Positions 1 through 8,531 of a stretch of 64,000 nt of DNA are shown here, piece after piece. This DNA is from Demequina phytophila (GTDB taxonomy: Bacteria > Actinomycetota > Actinomycetes > Actinomycetales > Demequinaceae): the NCBI RefSeq assembly GCF_000971135.1, contig NZ_BBLW01000009.1:62001-126000 (forward strand). The letters are read 5' to 3'. Each line of letters starts with the position of its first letter. The first letter of the stretch is position 1. Position numbers and translations under genes: made by a program. The notes under the pieces are model-generated. The model was not told the origin of the DNA. It worked only from the letters and a program-made list of their open reading frames with translations, and did no database searches.

Positions 1-559
<559 letters not shown>

Positions 560-583
560 GGGTTCCCCTCTCCCCTTGGTCCG

Positions 584-589
584 AGCCTA
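584..589 (-). promoter_or_regulatory. -10 box for moxR
   Basis: On the minus strand the hexamer is TAGGCT, matching the TANNNT pattern seen upstream of many genes here. It lies 24 bases before the ATG, leaving room for the purine-rich ribosome site. No convincing -35 was found. Confidence 0.45.
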
Positions 590-634
590 GTTGAGGCGTG
601 TACGCCCGGGCGAGAGAGATTTCCCTCCACCGCT

Positions 635-763
635 TTGACGCTCGGACTACCTGGTGTTTTGGTGAAATGTAGCGAAGTATCTGCCGATTTTCCGAGACAT
701 GTGGAGGGAAGTGGAGTAAAGTGGGGGCATCGGGAGGGACAGGGAGCCTGAGGGGAGGGGCCG
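635..763 (+). promoter_or_regulatory. mraZ promoter/leader region
   Basis: This is the divergent spacer upstream of the dcw cluster. TTGACG at 635-640 is the best -35 candidate, with weak -10 candidates at 658-684 (TTTGGT, TATCTG). The three MraZ-type boxes lie downstream of these, followed by an AGGGGAGGGG ribosome site just before the mraZ ATG. Which -10 is used cannot be decided by eye. Confidence 0.4.
701..726 (+). promoter_or_regulatory. MraZ operator: three 10-bp direct repeats
   Basis: GTGGAG, GTGGAG and GTGGGG start at 701, 711 and 721, exactly one helical turn apart. MraZ proteins are known to bind short G-rich direct repeats with 10-bp periodicity upstream of their own gene. Position and spacing make this a probable autoregulatory site for the adjacent mraZ. 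Seen: the repeats. Inferred: MraZ binding. Confidence 0.75.
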
Positions 764-1231
764 ATGTCTGAGAGCACGACGTTCGGCCTCGGGCCCACGG
801 GTGTGTTCCTGGGCACCTTCACGCCGCGCCTCGACGACAAGGGGCGGCTGATCCTCCCGGCGAAGTTCCGTGGTCGGCTCGCGTCGGGGCTGGTCGCAAC
901 CCGCGGTCTCGACCGCTGCGTGTTCCTCTTCCCGCTGGACGAGTTCGCGCTCATCCACGACCGGCTGCGCCGCGCGCCGCTCGAGAACAAGGCGGCGCGG
1001 GACTACCTGCGCAGCTTCCTCGGGCACGCGAGCGACGACATCCCCGACAAGCAGGGCCGGATCCTGCTGTCGCAGCCGCTGCGCCGCTATGCGGGGCTCG
1101 AGCGCGACGTCGCCGTGGTGGGCATGGGCTCGCGAGTCGAGATCTGGGACGCGGAGCGATGGGAGCAGTACCTGGAGGCCGGCGAGGACGCGTATGCGGA
1201 GACGGCGGCAGAGATCTTCGACGACATGTAG
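764..1231 (+). CDS. mraZ: Transcriptional regulator MraZ
   Basis: This 155-residue protein carries the duplicated MraZ/AbrB-like fold. The first half has DDKGR at 24-28 and the second DKQGR at 95-99, the two signature turns. MraZ is a DNA-binding repressor of the division and cell-wall cluster and is almost always its first gene, as here. It is slightly longer than the usual ~143 residues because of a short N-terminal extension. An AGGGGAGGGG ribosome site supports the ATG. Three candidate binding repeats lie just upstream. Confidence 0.97.
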   Translation: MSESTTFGLGPTGVFLGTFTPRLDDKGRLILPAKFRGRLASGLVATRGLDRCVFLFPLDEFALIHDRLRRAPLENKAARDYLRSFLGHASDDIPDKQGRILLSQPLRRYAGLERDVAVVGMGSRVEIWDAERWEQYLEAGEDAYAETAAEIFDDM

Positions 1232-1237
1232 GAGCGC

Positions 1238-1315
1238 GTGCCCCGTGGCCTCCTCCCGGATCGCTCTGGCGGACTTCCCCCCGCCAGAGGAGCTCGGAGG
1301 GAGACCACGGGGCAC
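1238..1315 (+). ncRNA. Structured mraZ-rsmH spacer, candidate mraW RNA motif
   Basis: An 11-bp perfect outer stem pairs 1238-1248 with 1305-1315. CCTCC at 1249-1253 can extend it by pairing with GGAGG at 1296-1300, bulging GAGA. Inside, a perfect 9-bp hairpin pairs 1264-1272 with 1281-1289 around an 8-base loop. The mraW RNA motif is a known conserved actinobacterial structure in the 5' region of mraW (rsmH), and this element sits exactly there. The pairing is seen; membership of the family is inferred from position. Confidence 0.65.
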
Positions 1316-1339
1316 GGGCGGACCGGGAGAGGAGGGGCG

Positions 1340-2350
1340 ATGGGCGAGAACGGGAACGATGCGCGTGAGGACGCGGCGTCGCGCCACCGACCGGTGATGC
1401 TCGACCGCTGCGTCGACCTCCTCGCGCCCGCCCTCGACCACGAGGGCGCCGTCGCGATCGACGGCACGCTCGGCATGGGCGGCCACACCGAGGGCATCCT
1501 CGAGCGCTGCCCGCAGGCCCGCGTGGTCGGCATCGACCGCGACCCGCAGGCCATCGCGCTCGCGTCGGCGCGGCTCGCGCGGTTCGGGGACCGGTTCATC
1601 GCCCACCACGCCGAGTACGACGACATCGCCGGCGCGCTCGCGGCCGCCGGCGTCGACCACGCGGACGGCATCCTGCTCGACCTCGGCGTCAGCTCGCTGC
1701 AGATCGACGACGCCGAGCGCGGCTTCTCATACGCGCAGGACGCGCCGCTCGACATGCGTATGAACCCGGGCGACCCGGTCTCGGCGGCGGACCTCCTGCG
1801 CGACGCCGACGAGCGCGAGCTCGCACGGATCCTGCGCGAGTACGGCGAGGAGCGCTTCGCCGCGAAGATCGCGCGTTCCATCGTGCGACGCCGCGAGACG
1901 GACCCGATCACCCGCTCGACCGAGCTCGTCGACCTCGTCCGCGCCTGCATCCCGGCCGCGACGCGCACGCCGGGCGCGGGCAACCCTGCCAAGCGCACGT
2001 TCCAGGCGCTGCGCATCGCGGTCAACCGCGAGCTCGAGGTCCTCGAGCGCGCGATCCCCGCGGCGATCGAGGGCGTCGGCGTCGGCGGGCGGGTGGTGGT
2101 CGAGTCGTACCACTCGCTCGAGGACCGCATCGTCAAGCGCGCGTTCGCCAAGGGCGCCGAGACCCAGGCGCCCCCCGGGCTCCCGGTGGTGCCCGAGTCC
2201 GCGCAGCCGTACCTCCGCCTGCTCACGCGCGGCGCCGAGAAGGCATCGGCCGAGGAGGCCGAGGCGAACCCCCGTTCCAAGCCCGTCCGCCTCCGCGCGG
2301 CCGAGCGAATCAAGACCACCCCGCCCGAGCGTCTGAGGAGGACCGCATGA
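1340..2350 (+). CDS. rsmH: 16S rRNA (cytosine-1402 N4)-methyltransferase RsmH (MraW)
   Basis: The protein has 336 residues. It begins with the family's HRPVML segment at about 16-21 and a SAM-binding DGTLGMGGHT loop at 41-50, followed by the family's NPAKRTFQALRIAVN and RVVVESYHSLEDR segments. It methylates C1402 of 16S rRNA in the decoding centre. A longer reading from 1238 is possible, but the ATG at 1340 has a GGAGGGG ribosome site and gives the normal N-terminus, and the longer form would translate through the structured RNA spacer. It overlaps ftsL by 4 bases. Confidence 0.97.
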   Translation: MGENGNDAREDAASRHRPVMLDRCVDLLAPALDHEGAVAIDGTLGMGGHTEGILERCPQARVVGIDRDPQAIALASARLARFGDRFIAHHAEYDDIAGALAAAGVDHADGILLDLGVSSLQIDDAERGFSYAQDAPLDMRMNPGDPVSAADLLRDADERELARILREYGEERFAAKIARSIVRRRETDPITRSTELVDLVRACIPAATRTPGAGNPAKRTFQALRIAVNRELEVLERAIPAAIEGVGVGGRVVVESYHSLEDRIVKRAFAKGAETQAPPGLPVVPESAQPYLRLLTRGAEKASAEEAEANPRSKPVRLRAAERIKTTPPERLRRTA

Positions 2351-2736
2351 GCGCCGCACCCCTGCGTCAGCAGCGTGCCTACGCGCCCCGCCCCGAGGCG
2401 GCGCCGCGGCGCCAGCTCCGGGCGGTCAGCGCACCGGAGACCCAGCGCTCGCTGGTGCCGTTCGCGCTCCTGTGCATCGGGATCGTGATCGCCGCGCTCG
2501 CGTCGGTGCTGCTCATCAACACGTCGATGGCGGAGGGCGCCTACGAGCGTCGCGACCTCAAGATCGAGATCGCCGACCTCCACGTCCAGCAGGCGGCGCT
2601 CGACGAGACGCTCGACGGCAACGCCTCGCCGGCGAGCCTCGCGAAGCGGGCGGCCACGCTCGGCATGGCTCCCGCGTCCGCGCTCGGCACCGTGTCACTA
2701 TCGGACGGCATGGTTCTCGAGACAGGGAAGAAGTAG
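2347..2736 (+). CDS. ftsL: Cell division protein FtsL-like
   Basis: This is a 129-residue bitopic protein. It has a basic, proline-rich cytoplasmic tail (1-35), one membrane helix at about 36-58, and a short extracytoplasmic helix (ARRDL-type heptads) of the FtsL/DivIC kind. Sequence conservation in FtsL is low, so the call rests on topology, length and its position between rsmH and ftsI, where FtsL is always found. The start overlaps the rsmH stop (ATGA). It is expected to stabilise the FtsQ-FtsB-FtsL complex that activates FtsW/FtsI. Confidence 0.85.
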   Translation: MSAAPLRQQRAYAPRPEAAPRRQLRAVSAPETQRSLVPFALLCIGIVIAALASVLLINTSMAEGAYERRDLKIEIADLHVQQAALDETLDGNASPASLAKRAATLGMAPASALGTVSLSDGMVLETGKK

Positions 2737-2741
2737 ACCGG

Positions 2742-4532
2742 ATGCCTTCGCCCCGCGCGCCCCGCATGGCGGACCCGCGGTTGCGACAGCGGATCCTCAC
2801 CGTGGTCCTGCTGGCCGTGATCGTCGTGTTCGCCGCCCGGCTGGTGATGATCCAGGCCGTCAACGCCCAGTCCATCGCGGACGAGGCCCTCTCCGAGCGG
2901 CTCGTCACCAAGGAGCTCACCGTCCCTCGCGCCGACATCGTCGACCGCGACGGGGTGATCCTTGCGACCTCGGTGGAGCGCTACAACGTGGGCGTCAACC
3001 AGGTGAAGATCCGCGACTTCGTGCGCACCGAGGACGGCGAGGTGGTGGCCTCCGGCCCCGCCGGCGCCGCCGACATCCTCGCGCCGATCCTCGACATGGA
3101 CCCCGACGAGCTCGGCGCGGCGATGGTGGGCGACAGCACGTTCGTCTACCTCGTCAAGGACATCTCGCCCGAGAAGTGGGACCTCATCGCCGCGGAGAAG
3201 ATCGCCGGCATCGAGCCCGAGCAGGTCTCCAAGCGCGTGTACCCCAACGACTCGCTCGCCGGCAACGTGGTCGGCTTCATGGGAGGAGCCGCCGAGGGCA
3301 ACGGCACCGTGGGCCTCACCGGCGTCGAGGCGGCGTACGAGGATCAGCTCGAGGGCACGCCCGGCGAGATCACGTACGAACGGGACTCCACCGGCGCGTA
3401 CCTCATCCCCACCGGCGTCCAGGAGGAGACGGCCGCCGTCCCGGGCCAGGACGTGGTCCTCACGGTCGACCAGGACATCCAGTGGTACGCGCAGCAGCGC
3501 GCGCAGGAGGCGATCGCGGAGACCGGCGCGAGCCAGGCCACCGTCGTCGTGCAGGACACGCAGACGGGGGAGATCCTCGCGCTGGTCGACTCGGACTCGG
3601 TCGACCCCAACGACCCGGCGGCCTCGGACTCCGACGACCGCGGCGCGCGCTCCGTGTCGACGATCTTCGAGCCCGGATCGACCGCGAAGGTCGTCACGAT
3701 GGCCGCAGCGATCGAGGAGGGCGTCGCGACCCCGCTGTCGCACTTCACCGCCCCGTACAAGTACACGACCGCGAACGACCAGACGTTCACCGACTCCCAC
3801 GAGCACGAGACCCAGAAGCTCACGCTGTCGGGCATCCTCGCGACGTCCTCCAACACCGGCACGGTCCAGGTGGGCGAGCTGATGAGCGCGGCGACCCGCG
3901 AGAAGTACCTGCGCAAGTTCGGCTTCGGCGAGACCACCGGCGTGGGCCTGTACGGCGAGTCCGCGGGCATCATGCGCGACTGGGAGGACTGGGACGGGCG
4001 CACCACGTGGGGCGTCACGTTCGGTCAGGGCATCGCCGTGACAGCGCTGCAGGCCACCCAGGTGTTCTCCATCATCGCGAACGACGGCGTGAAGCTGCAG
4101 CCCACCGTGGTGAAGGGTTTCACCGACGCGGACGGCACGTTCACCCCGCGCGAGACCGCCGAGCCCAAGCGCGTGGTGTCGAAGTCGACCGCGAACCAGG
4201 TGCTCACCATGCTCGAGGACGTCACCCAGGACGGCGGCACGGGCGTGCTCGCGCGGATCGACGGCTACCGCGTCGCGGGCAAGACGGGCACCGCCCAGGC
4301 CGCGGGTGCGGACGGTCGCCTCACGTCGATCGTCGCGTCCTTCATCGGCATCGCCCCCGCCGACGACCCGCGTATCGTCGTATCCGTCATCCTGCGCGAC
4401 CCGAAGACCGAGATCTGGGGCGGCACCACCGCCGCGCCCGTCTTCAAGGATGTGGCAACCTTTGCGTTGCAGTCCCTGCGGGTGCCGCCGTCCACGACGG
4501 ACCCCACGCTGTACCCGACCACCTGGAAGTGA
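2742..4532 (+). CDS. ftsI: Peptidoglycan transpeptidase FtsI (PBP3, class B PBP)
   Basis: The protein has 596 residues with a membrane anchor at about 17-36, a PBP-dimer domain beginning at PRADIVDRDG, and a transpeptidase domain. The catalytic motifs are intact: STAK at 313-316, SSN at 369-371 and KTG at 514-516. It crosslinks septal peptidoglycan outside the membrane in partnership with FtsW, which is also in this cluster. The ATG at 2742 follows ftsL by 5 bases; longer in-frame readings from 2472 run through ftsL and are not credible. Confidence 0.97.
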   Translation: MPSPRAPRMADPRLRQRILTVVLLAVIVVFAARLVMIQAVNAQSIADEALSERLVTKELTVPRADIVDRDGVILATSVERYNVGVNQVKIRDFVRTEDGEVVASGPAGAADILAPILDMDPDELGAAMVGDSTFVYLVKDISPEKWDLIAAEKIAGIEPEQVSKRVYPNDSLAGNVVGFMGGAAEGNGTVGLTGVEAAYEDQLEGTPGEITYERDSTGAYLIPTGVQEETAAVPGQDVVLTVDQDIQWYAQQRAQEAIAETGASQATVVVQDTQTGEILALVDSDSVDPNDPAASDSDDRGARSVSTIFEPGSTAKVVTMAAAIEEGVATPLSHFTAPYKYTTANDQTFTDSHEHETQKLTLSGILATSSNTGTVQVGELMSAATREKYLRKFGFGETTGVGLYGESAGIMRDWEDWDGRTTWGVTFGQGIAVTALQATQVFSIIANDGVKLQPTVVKGFTDADGTFTPRETAEPKRVVSKSTANQVLTMLEDVTQDGGTGVLARIDGYRVAGKTGTAQAAGADGRLTSIVASFIGIAPADDPRIVVSVILRDPKTEIWGGTTAAPVFKDVATFALQSLRVPPSTTDPTLYPTTWK

Positions 4533-4534
4533 GA

Positions 4535-6073
4535 ATGCCGGATCTCTCGATGCGTCCCCACCGCGTCGCCGGCGCCCTGCTCAGCGCCATCGAGGCGCGC
4601 GTGGGCGCGGACCTGCACGGACCCGACGTGCGCGTCACGGGCGCCACCGTCGACTCCCGCGGAGCGGAGCCGGGCGACCTGTTCTGCGCCCTCCCGGGAG
4701 AGAACGTGCACGGCGCACGCTTCGCGGCGCAGGCCGTGGCGAACGGCGCCGCCGCGATCCTCACCGACGCCGAGGGTGCCGCGGAGTCGCGCGCCACGGG
4801 CGTGCCCGTGCTCGTCGTGACGCACCCGCGCCGGTCCGCCGCGCTCGCCGCGGCGGAGGTGTACGGCGACCCGTCGCGGGACGTGCCGCTCGTGGGCATC
4901 ACCGGCACCAACGGCAAGACCACCACGTCGTTCCTGGTCGAGGGGGCCCTCAGGACGGCACACGAGAAGGTGGGGCTGCTCGGCACCGTCGAGATGCGGA
5001 TCGGCGACGAGTCCGCGCCCGCGGCTCGGACCACCACCGAGGCGCCGATGCTGCAGGGCCTGCTCGCCCGCATGCGCGAGGCGGGCGTGGGCGCCGCCGT
5101 GGCCGAGGCATCGTCCCAGGCCATCGCGCTCGATCGCGTCACCGCGACCCGGTTCGCGGTGGTCCTGTTCACCAACCTCTCCTACGAGCACCTGGACTTC
5201 CACCACACCATGGAGGAGTACTTCGAGGAGAAGGCCCGCATCTTCACCCCCGAGTTCGCCGACCGCGCGGTGGTGCTGATCGACGACGAGTGGGGCCGGC
5301 GCCTGGTGGACGAGGTGTTCGTCCCCGTCGAGACGGTCTCCACCCGCCCCGGCTCGCCTCGCGGCGACTGGAACGCGGTCGAGGCGTGGCCCACCGAGCG
5401 CGGCGGCATGCGGTTCGTGCTCGTGGCCCCCGACGGCTCGCGCCACGACGTCGACATCGCGCTTCCCGGGCTCATCAACGTGTCCAACGCCGCCGGCGCG
5501 ATCGTCGCCGCGCACGCCGTGGGCGTCCCGCTCGCGGACGCGATCCGCGGCGTCGAGACCGCGCGTCCCGTGCCCGGCCGCACCGAGATCGTCACGACGC
5601 GCGACGCCGACACCCCCATGACCGTGGTCGACTACGCGCACACGCCCGACGGCATCGCCAGCGTGCTCGACGCCATGCGCCTCGTCACCCCTGGCCGCAT
5701 CATCATCGTGTTCGGCTGCGACGGGCTCCGCGACGACTCGAAGCGGCCGGGCCTGGGCACGGCCGCCGCGACCCACGCGGACGTGGTCATCGTCACCGAC
5801 GAGAACCCACGCACCGAGCCGCCCGAGCACATCCGCGCGCGCATCCTCGAGGGCGTCGACGCGGAGCGGCCCGACCGCCACGACGTGCTCGAGATCGCGC
5901 CGCGGTCCGCCGCCGTCGAGGCCGCGGTACGCATGGCCGGGCCCGACGACACCATCATCGCCACCGGCAAGGGCCACGAGACCACGCAGGAGATCGACGG
6001 AGTGCACCACCCCTACACCGACGCGGGGGCCTTCCTCGACGCCATGGCCGCGCTGCGCGAGGAGCGCGCGTGA
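4535..6073 (+). CDS. murE: UDP-MurNAc-L-Ala-D-Glu:diamino acid ligase MurE
   Basis: The protein has 512 residues with the Mur-ligase order: N-terminal UDP-binding domain, ATP loop GTNGKTTT near 123-130, and C-terminal domain. It adds the third amino acid of the peptidoglycan stem. The specificity motif reads DENPR at 422-426, where DAP-adding enzymes usually have DNPR. The arginine typical of DAP enzymes is kept but the first residue of the tetrad is Glu, so the diamino acid (DAP, Lys or Orn) cannot be assigned. It begins 2 bases after ftsI and overlaps murF by 4. Confidence 0.96.
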   Translation: MPDLSMRPHRVAGALLSAIEARVGADLHGPDVRVTGATVDSRGAEPGDLFCALPGENVHGARFAAQAVANGAAAILTDAEGAAESRATGVPVLVVTHPRRSAALAAAEVYGDPSRDVPLVGITGTNGKTTTSFLVEGALRTAHEKVGLLGTVEMRIGDESAPAARTTTEAPMLQGLLARMREAGVGAAVAEASSQAIALDRVTATRFAVVLFTNLSYEHLDFHHTMEEYFEEKARIFTPEFADRAVVLIDDEWGRRLVDEVFVPVETVSTRPGSPRGDWNAVEAWPTERGGMRFVLVAPDGSRHDVDIALPGLINVSNAAGAIVAAHAVGVPLADAIRGVETARPVPGRTEIVTTRDADTPMTVVDYAHTPDGIASVLDAMRLVTPGRIIIVFGCDGLRDDSKRPGLGTAAATHADVVIVTDENPRTEPPEHIRARILEGVDAERPDRHDVLEIAPRSAAVEAAVRMAGPDDTIIATGKGHETTQEIDGVHHPYTDAGAFLDAMAALREERA

Positions 6074-7449
6074 GGCCCGTCACCGCCCAGTGGGTCGCGA
6101 ACGCCGTCGGCGGGGTCCTCGCCGCGGACGTCGACGCGCTCGTCACCGGCGTCGAGAAGGACTCCCGCGCCATCGCGCCCGGTCACCTCTACGTGGCGTT
6201 CGTCGGGGAGCGCGTCGACGGCCACGACTACGTGCCGCAGGCCGTCGCCGCCGGCGCGGCGCTGTGCCTCGTGTCCGAGCCCGTCGACGCCCCGCACGTG
6301 CTGGTGACCGACGTTCAGGCGGCGCTCGGCATGCTCGCGCGCGCCTACCTCGCGCTGCTGCGCTCGGAGGGCGAGCTCACGGTGATCGGCATCACGGGCT
6401 CCAACGGCAAGACCACCACCAAGGACCTCCTGGCGCAGTCGCTCCCCGACGTGGTCGCGCCCGTGGGCAGCTTCAACAATGAGATCGGCATGCCGCTGAC
6501 GGTCCTCCGGGCCGGCCCCTCGACACGCCACCTGGTGCTCGAGATGGGCGCCAGCGGCCTGGGTCACATCGCGTACCTCACCGACATCGCGCCGCTCGAC
6601 ATCGCCGTCGCGCTCACGGTGGGCACCGCGCACATGGGGGAGTACGCCTCGCCCGACGACGTCGCGGTCGCGAAGAGCGAGATCGTGAAGGGCCTGGTCC
6701 CCGGAGGGGTCGCGATCGTGAACGGGGACGATGCCCGGGTAGCGCCGATGGCCGCGCTGGCGGAGCGCTCGGTGGTCTTCGGCGTGGGCCACGGCGACGT
6801 CGCGGCGCGCGCCGTCACCACGGAGCGCGGCCGTGCCTCCCTCGAGGTGGTGCTCGCGGGCGAGCCGCCGCGCGAGCTGCCGAGGCGCACGCTGTCGCTC
6901 GTGGGCGAGCATCACGTCACCAACGCGCTGGCCGCACTCGCCGTGTGCCTCGAGTGCGGGCTCGACGCGGACGTGGCCTGGCGGCGCGTGGCCGCCGCAC
7001 GGCCCGTGTCCGCGCACCGCATGGCCGTCACCGAGCGACCCGACGGCGTCACGGTGATCGACGACGCCTACAACGCGTCGATCGAGTCCGTGCGCGCCGC
7101 GCTGCGCGCGCTCAAGCTCGTCGCCGAGGGTGGCCGCAGCATCGCGGTGCTCGGAGCGATCCTCGAGCTCGGGGACGCGTCCACGGAGATCCACGACTCG
7201 ATCGGCACCGATGTGGTCCGGCTCCGCATCGATCGCACCATCATCGTCGGCGAGGGCGCGCGCGCCGTATACGTCGCCGCGGTCCGCGAGGGCTCGTGGG
7301 GCGACGAGGCCGCCTACGTCGATACAATCGCCGAGGCGCGCGCGCTCCTCGAGGAGACGCTGCAGCCCGGGGACACGGTCCTCGTCAAGGCGTCCCACGG
7401 CTCCGGCCTGTGGGAGCTCGCCGATCAGCTCGTGGGAGGAGTCGGATGA
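6070..7449 (+). CDS. murF: UDP-MurNAc-tripeptide:D-Ala-D-Ala ligase MurF
   Basis: The protein has 459 residues and starts at a GTG overlapping the murE stop (GTGA). It contains the Mur-ligase ATP loop GSNGKTTTK near 113, the FNNEIGMPLT segment, and the C-terminal DDAYNAS motif near 337-343. It adds D-Ala-D-Ala to complete the cytoplasmic pentapeptide precursor. No upstream start is available because the frame would run inside murE. One exact copy of the GGGACGATGC decamer lies in its coding sequence at 6725-6734. Confidence 0.96.
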   Translation: MRPVTAQWVANAVGGVLAADVDALVTGVEKDSRAIAPGHLYVAFVGERVDGHDYVPQAVAAGAALCLVSEPVDAPHVLVTDVQAALGMLARAYLALLRSEGELTVIGITGSNGKTTTKDLLAQSLPDVVAPVGSFNNEIGMPLTVLRAGPSTRHLVLEMGASGLGHIAYLTDIAPLDIAVALTVGTAHMGEYASPDDVAVAKSEIVKGLVPGGVAIVNGDDARVAPMAALAERSVVFGVGHGDVAARAVTTERGRASLEVVLAGEPPRELPRRTLSLVGEHHVTNALAALAVCLECGLDADVAWRRVAAARPVSAHRMAVTERPDGVTVIDDAYNASIESVRAALRALKLVAEGGRSIAVLGAILELGDASTEIHDSIGTDVVRLRIDRTIIVGEGARAVYVAAVREGSWGDEAAYVDTIAEARALLEETLQPGDTVLVKASHGSGLWELADQLVGGVG

Positions 7450-8531
7450 GGGCGGTCGTGTTCGCGGCAGGGCTGGGGGTCCTGCTGTCGCTGCTGGCGA
7501 CCCCGGTGTTCATCCGGTACCTCACCCGCCGCCAGTTCGGCCAGTTCATCCGGCAGGACGGCCCGGCGAGCCACCACGTCAAGCGCGGCACCCCCACCAT
7601 GGGCGGCGTCGTCATCATCCTCGCCGCCGTCCTGGCCTGGCTGGGAGGCAACGTCCTCGTCGGTCGGGCGCCCAGCGCATCGTCCCTGCTCGTCGTGTTC
7701 CTCATGGTCGGCCTCGGGCTCGTGGGCTTCCTCGACGACGCGATCAAGATCTCCCGTGAGCGTTCGCTCGGCCTCAAGGCCAGATGGAAGTTCCTGGGCC
7801 AGGGCGTGGTCGGGCTGACGTTCGGCGTGCTCGCGCTCCAGTTCCCCGACGCGAACGGGGTGACCCCCGCATCGTCCGCGGTGTCCTTCCTGCGCGACAC
7901 GAACCTGGACTTCGCGATCTGGGGACCCACGGTCGCCCTCATCGTGTTCGTGATCTGGTCGAACCTGCTCATCACGGCGTGGTCGAACGCGGTGAACCTC
8001 ACCGACGGGCTCGACGGGCTCGCGAGCGGCACCGCGGTGATCTTCTTCGCGGCATACGTGCTCATCTGCCTGTGGCAGATCAACCAGGCCTGCGGCGCCC
8101 CGGGTGCCGGCTCCACCTGCTACGAGGTCCGCGACCCGTGGGATCTCGCGATCCTCGCGGGCGCCATCGCGGGCTCCTGCCTGGGCTTCCTGTGGTGGAA
8201 CGCGAGCCCCGCGAAGATCTTCATGGGCGACACCGGCTCGCTCGCGCTCGGCGGCGCGATCGCCGGCATGACGATGGTGACGCGCACCGAGCTGCTCGGC
8301 GTGATCGTGGGCGGCCTGTTCGTCATGGTGGTCGCGAGCTCGGTGCTGCAGATCGGCTACTTCAAGCTCTCCGGCGGCAAGCGACTGTTCAAGATGGCGC
8401 CGCTGCACCATCACTTCGAGCTGATGGGCTGGGGCGAGGTGACCATCGTGACGCGCTTCTGGATCATCGCCGCGATGTTCACGGGGCTGGGCGTCGGCAT
8501 CTTCTACGCGGAGTGGGTGGCCTCGCTGTGA
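7446..8531 (+). CDS. mraY: Phospho-MurNAc-pentapeptide translocase MraY
   Basis: This is a 361-residue integral membrane enzyme with about ten hydrophobic helices. Family motifs are present: a HHVKRGTPTMGG segment near 39-50, NLTDGLDGLA, and PLHHHFEL near the C-terminus, the last two being catalytic or active-site regions of MraY. It transfers phospho-MurNAc-pentapeptide to undecaprenyl phosphate, making lipid I. The ATG overlaps the murF stop by 4 bases. Confidence 0.97.
   Translation: MRAVVFAAGLGVLLSLLATPVFIRYLTRRQFGQFIRQDGPASHHVKRGTPTMGGVVIILAAVLAWLGGNVLVGRAPSASSLLVVFLMVGLGLVGFLDDAIKISRERSLGLKARWKFLGQGVVGLTFGVLALQFPDANGVTPASSAVSFLRDTNLDFAIWGPTVALIVFVIWSNLLITAWSNAVNLTDGLDGLASGTAVIFFAAYVLICLWQINQACGAPGAGSTCYEVRDPWDLAILAGAIAGSCLGFLWWNASPAKIFMGDTGSLALGGAIAGMTMVTRTELLGVIVGGLFVMVVASSVLQIGYFKLSGGKRLFKMAPLHHHFELMGWGEVTIVTRFWIIAAMFTGLGVGIFYAEWVASL

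Noticed and set aside
2472-2741. Upstream in-frame extension of FtsI
   Set aside because: It overlaps ftsL in another frame and gives an Arg-rich non-conserved N-terminus; the ATG at 2742 puts the membrane anchor at the normal position.
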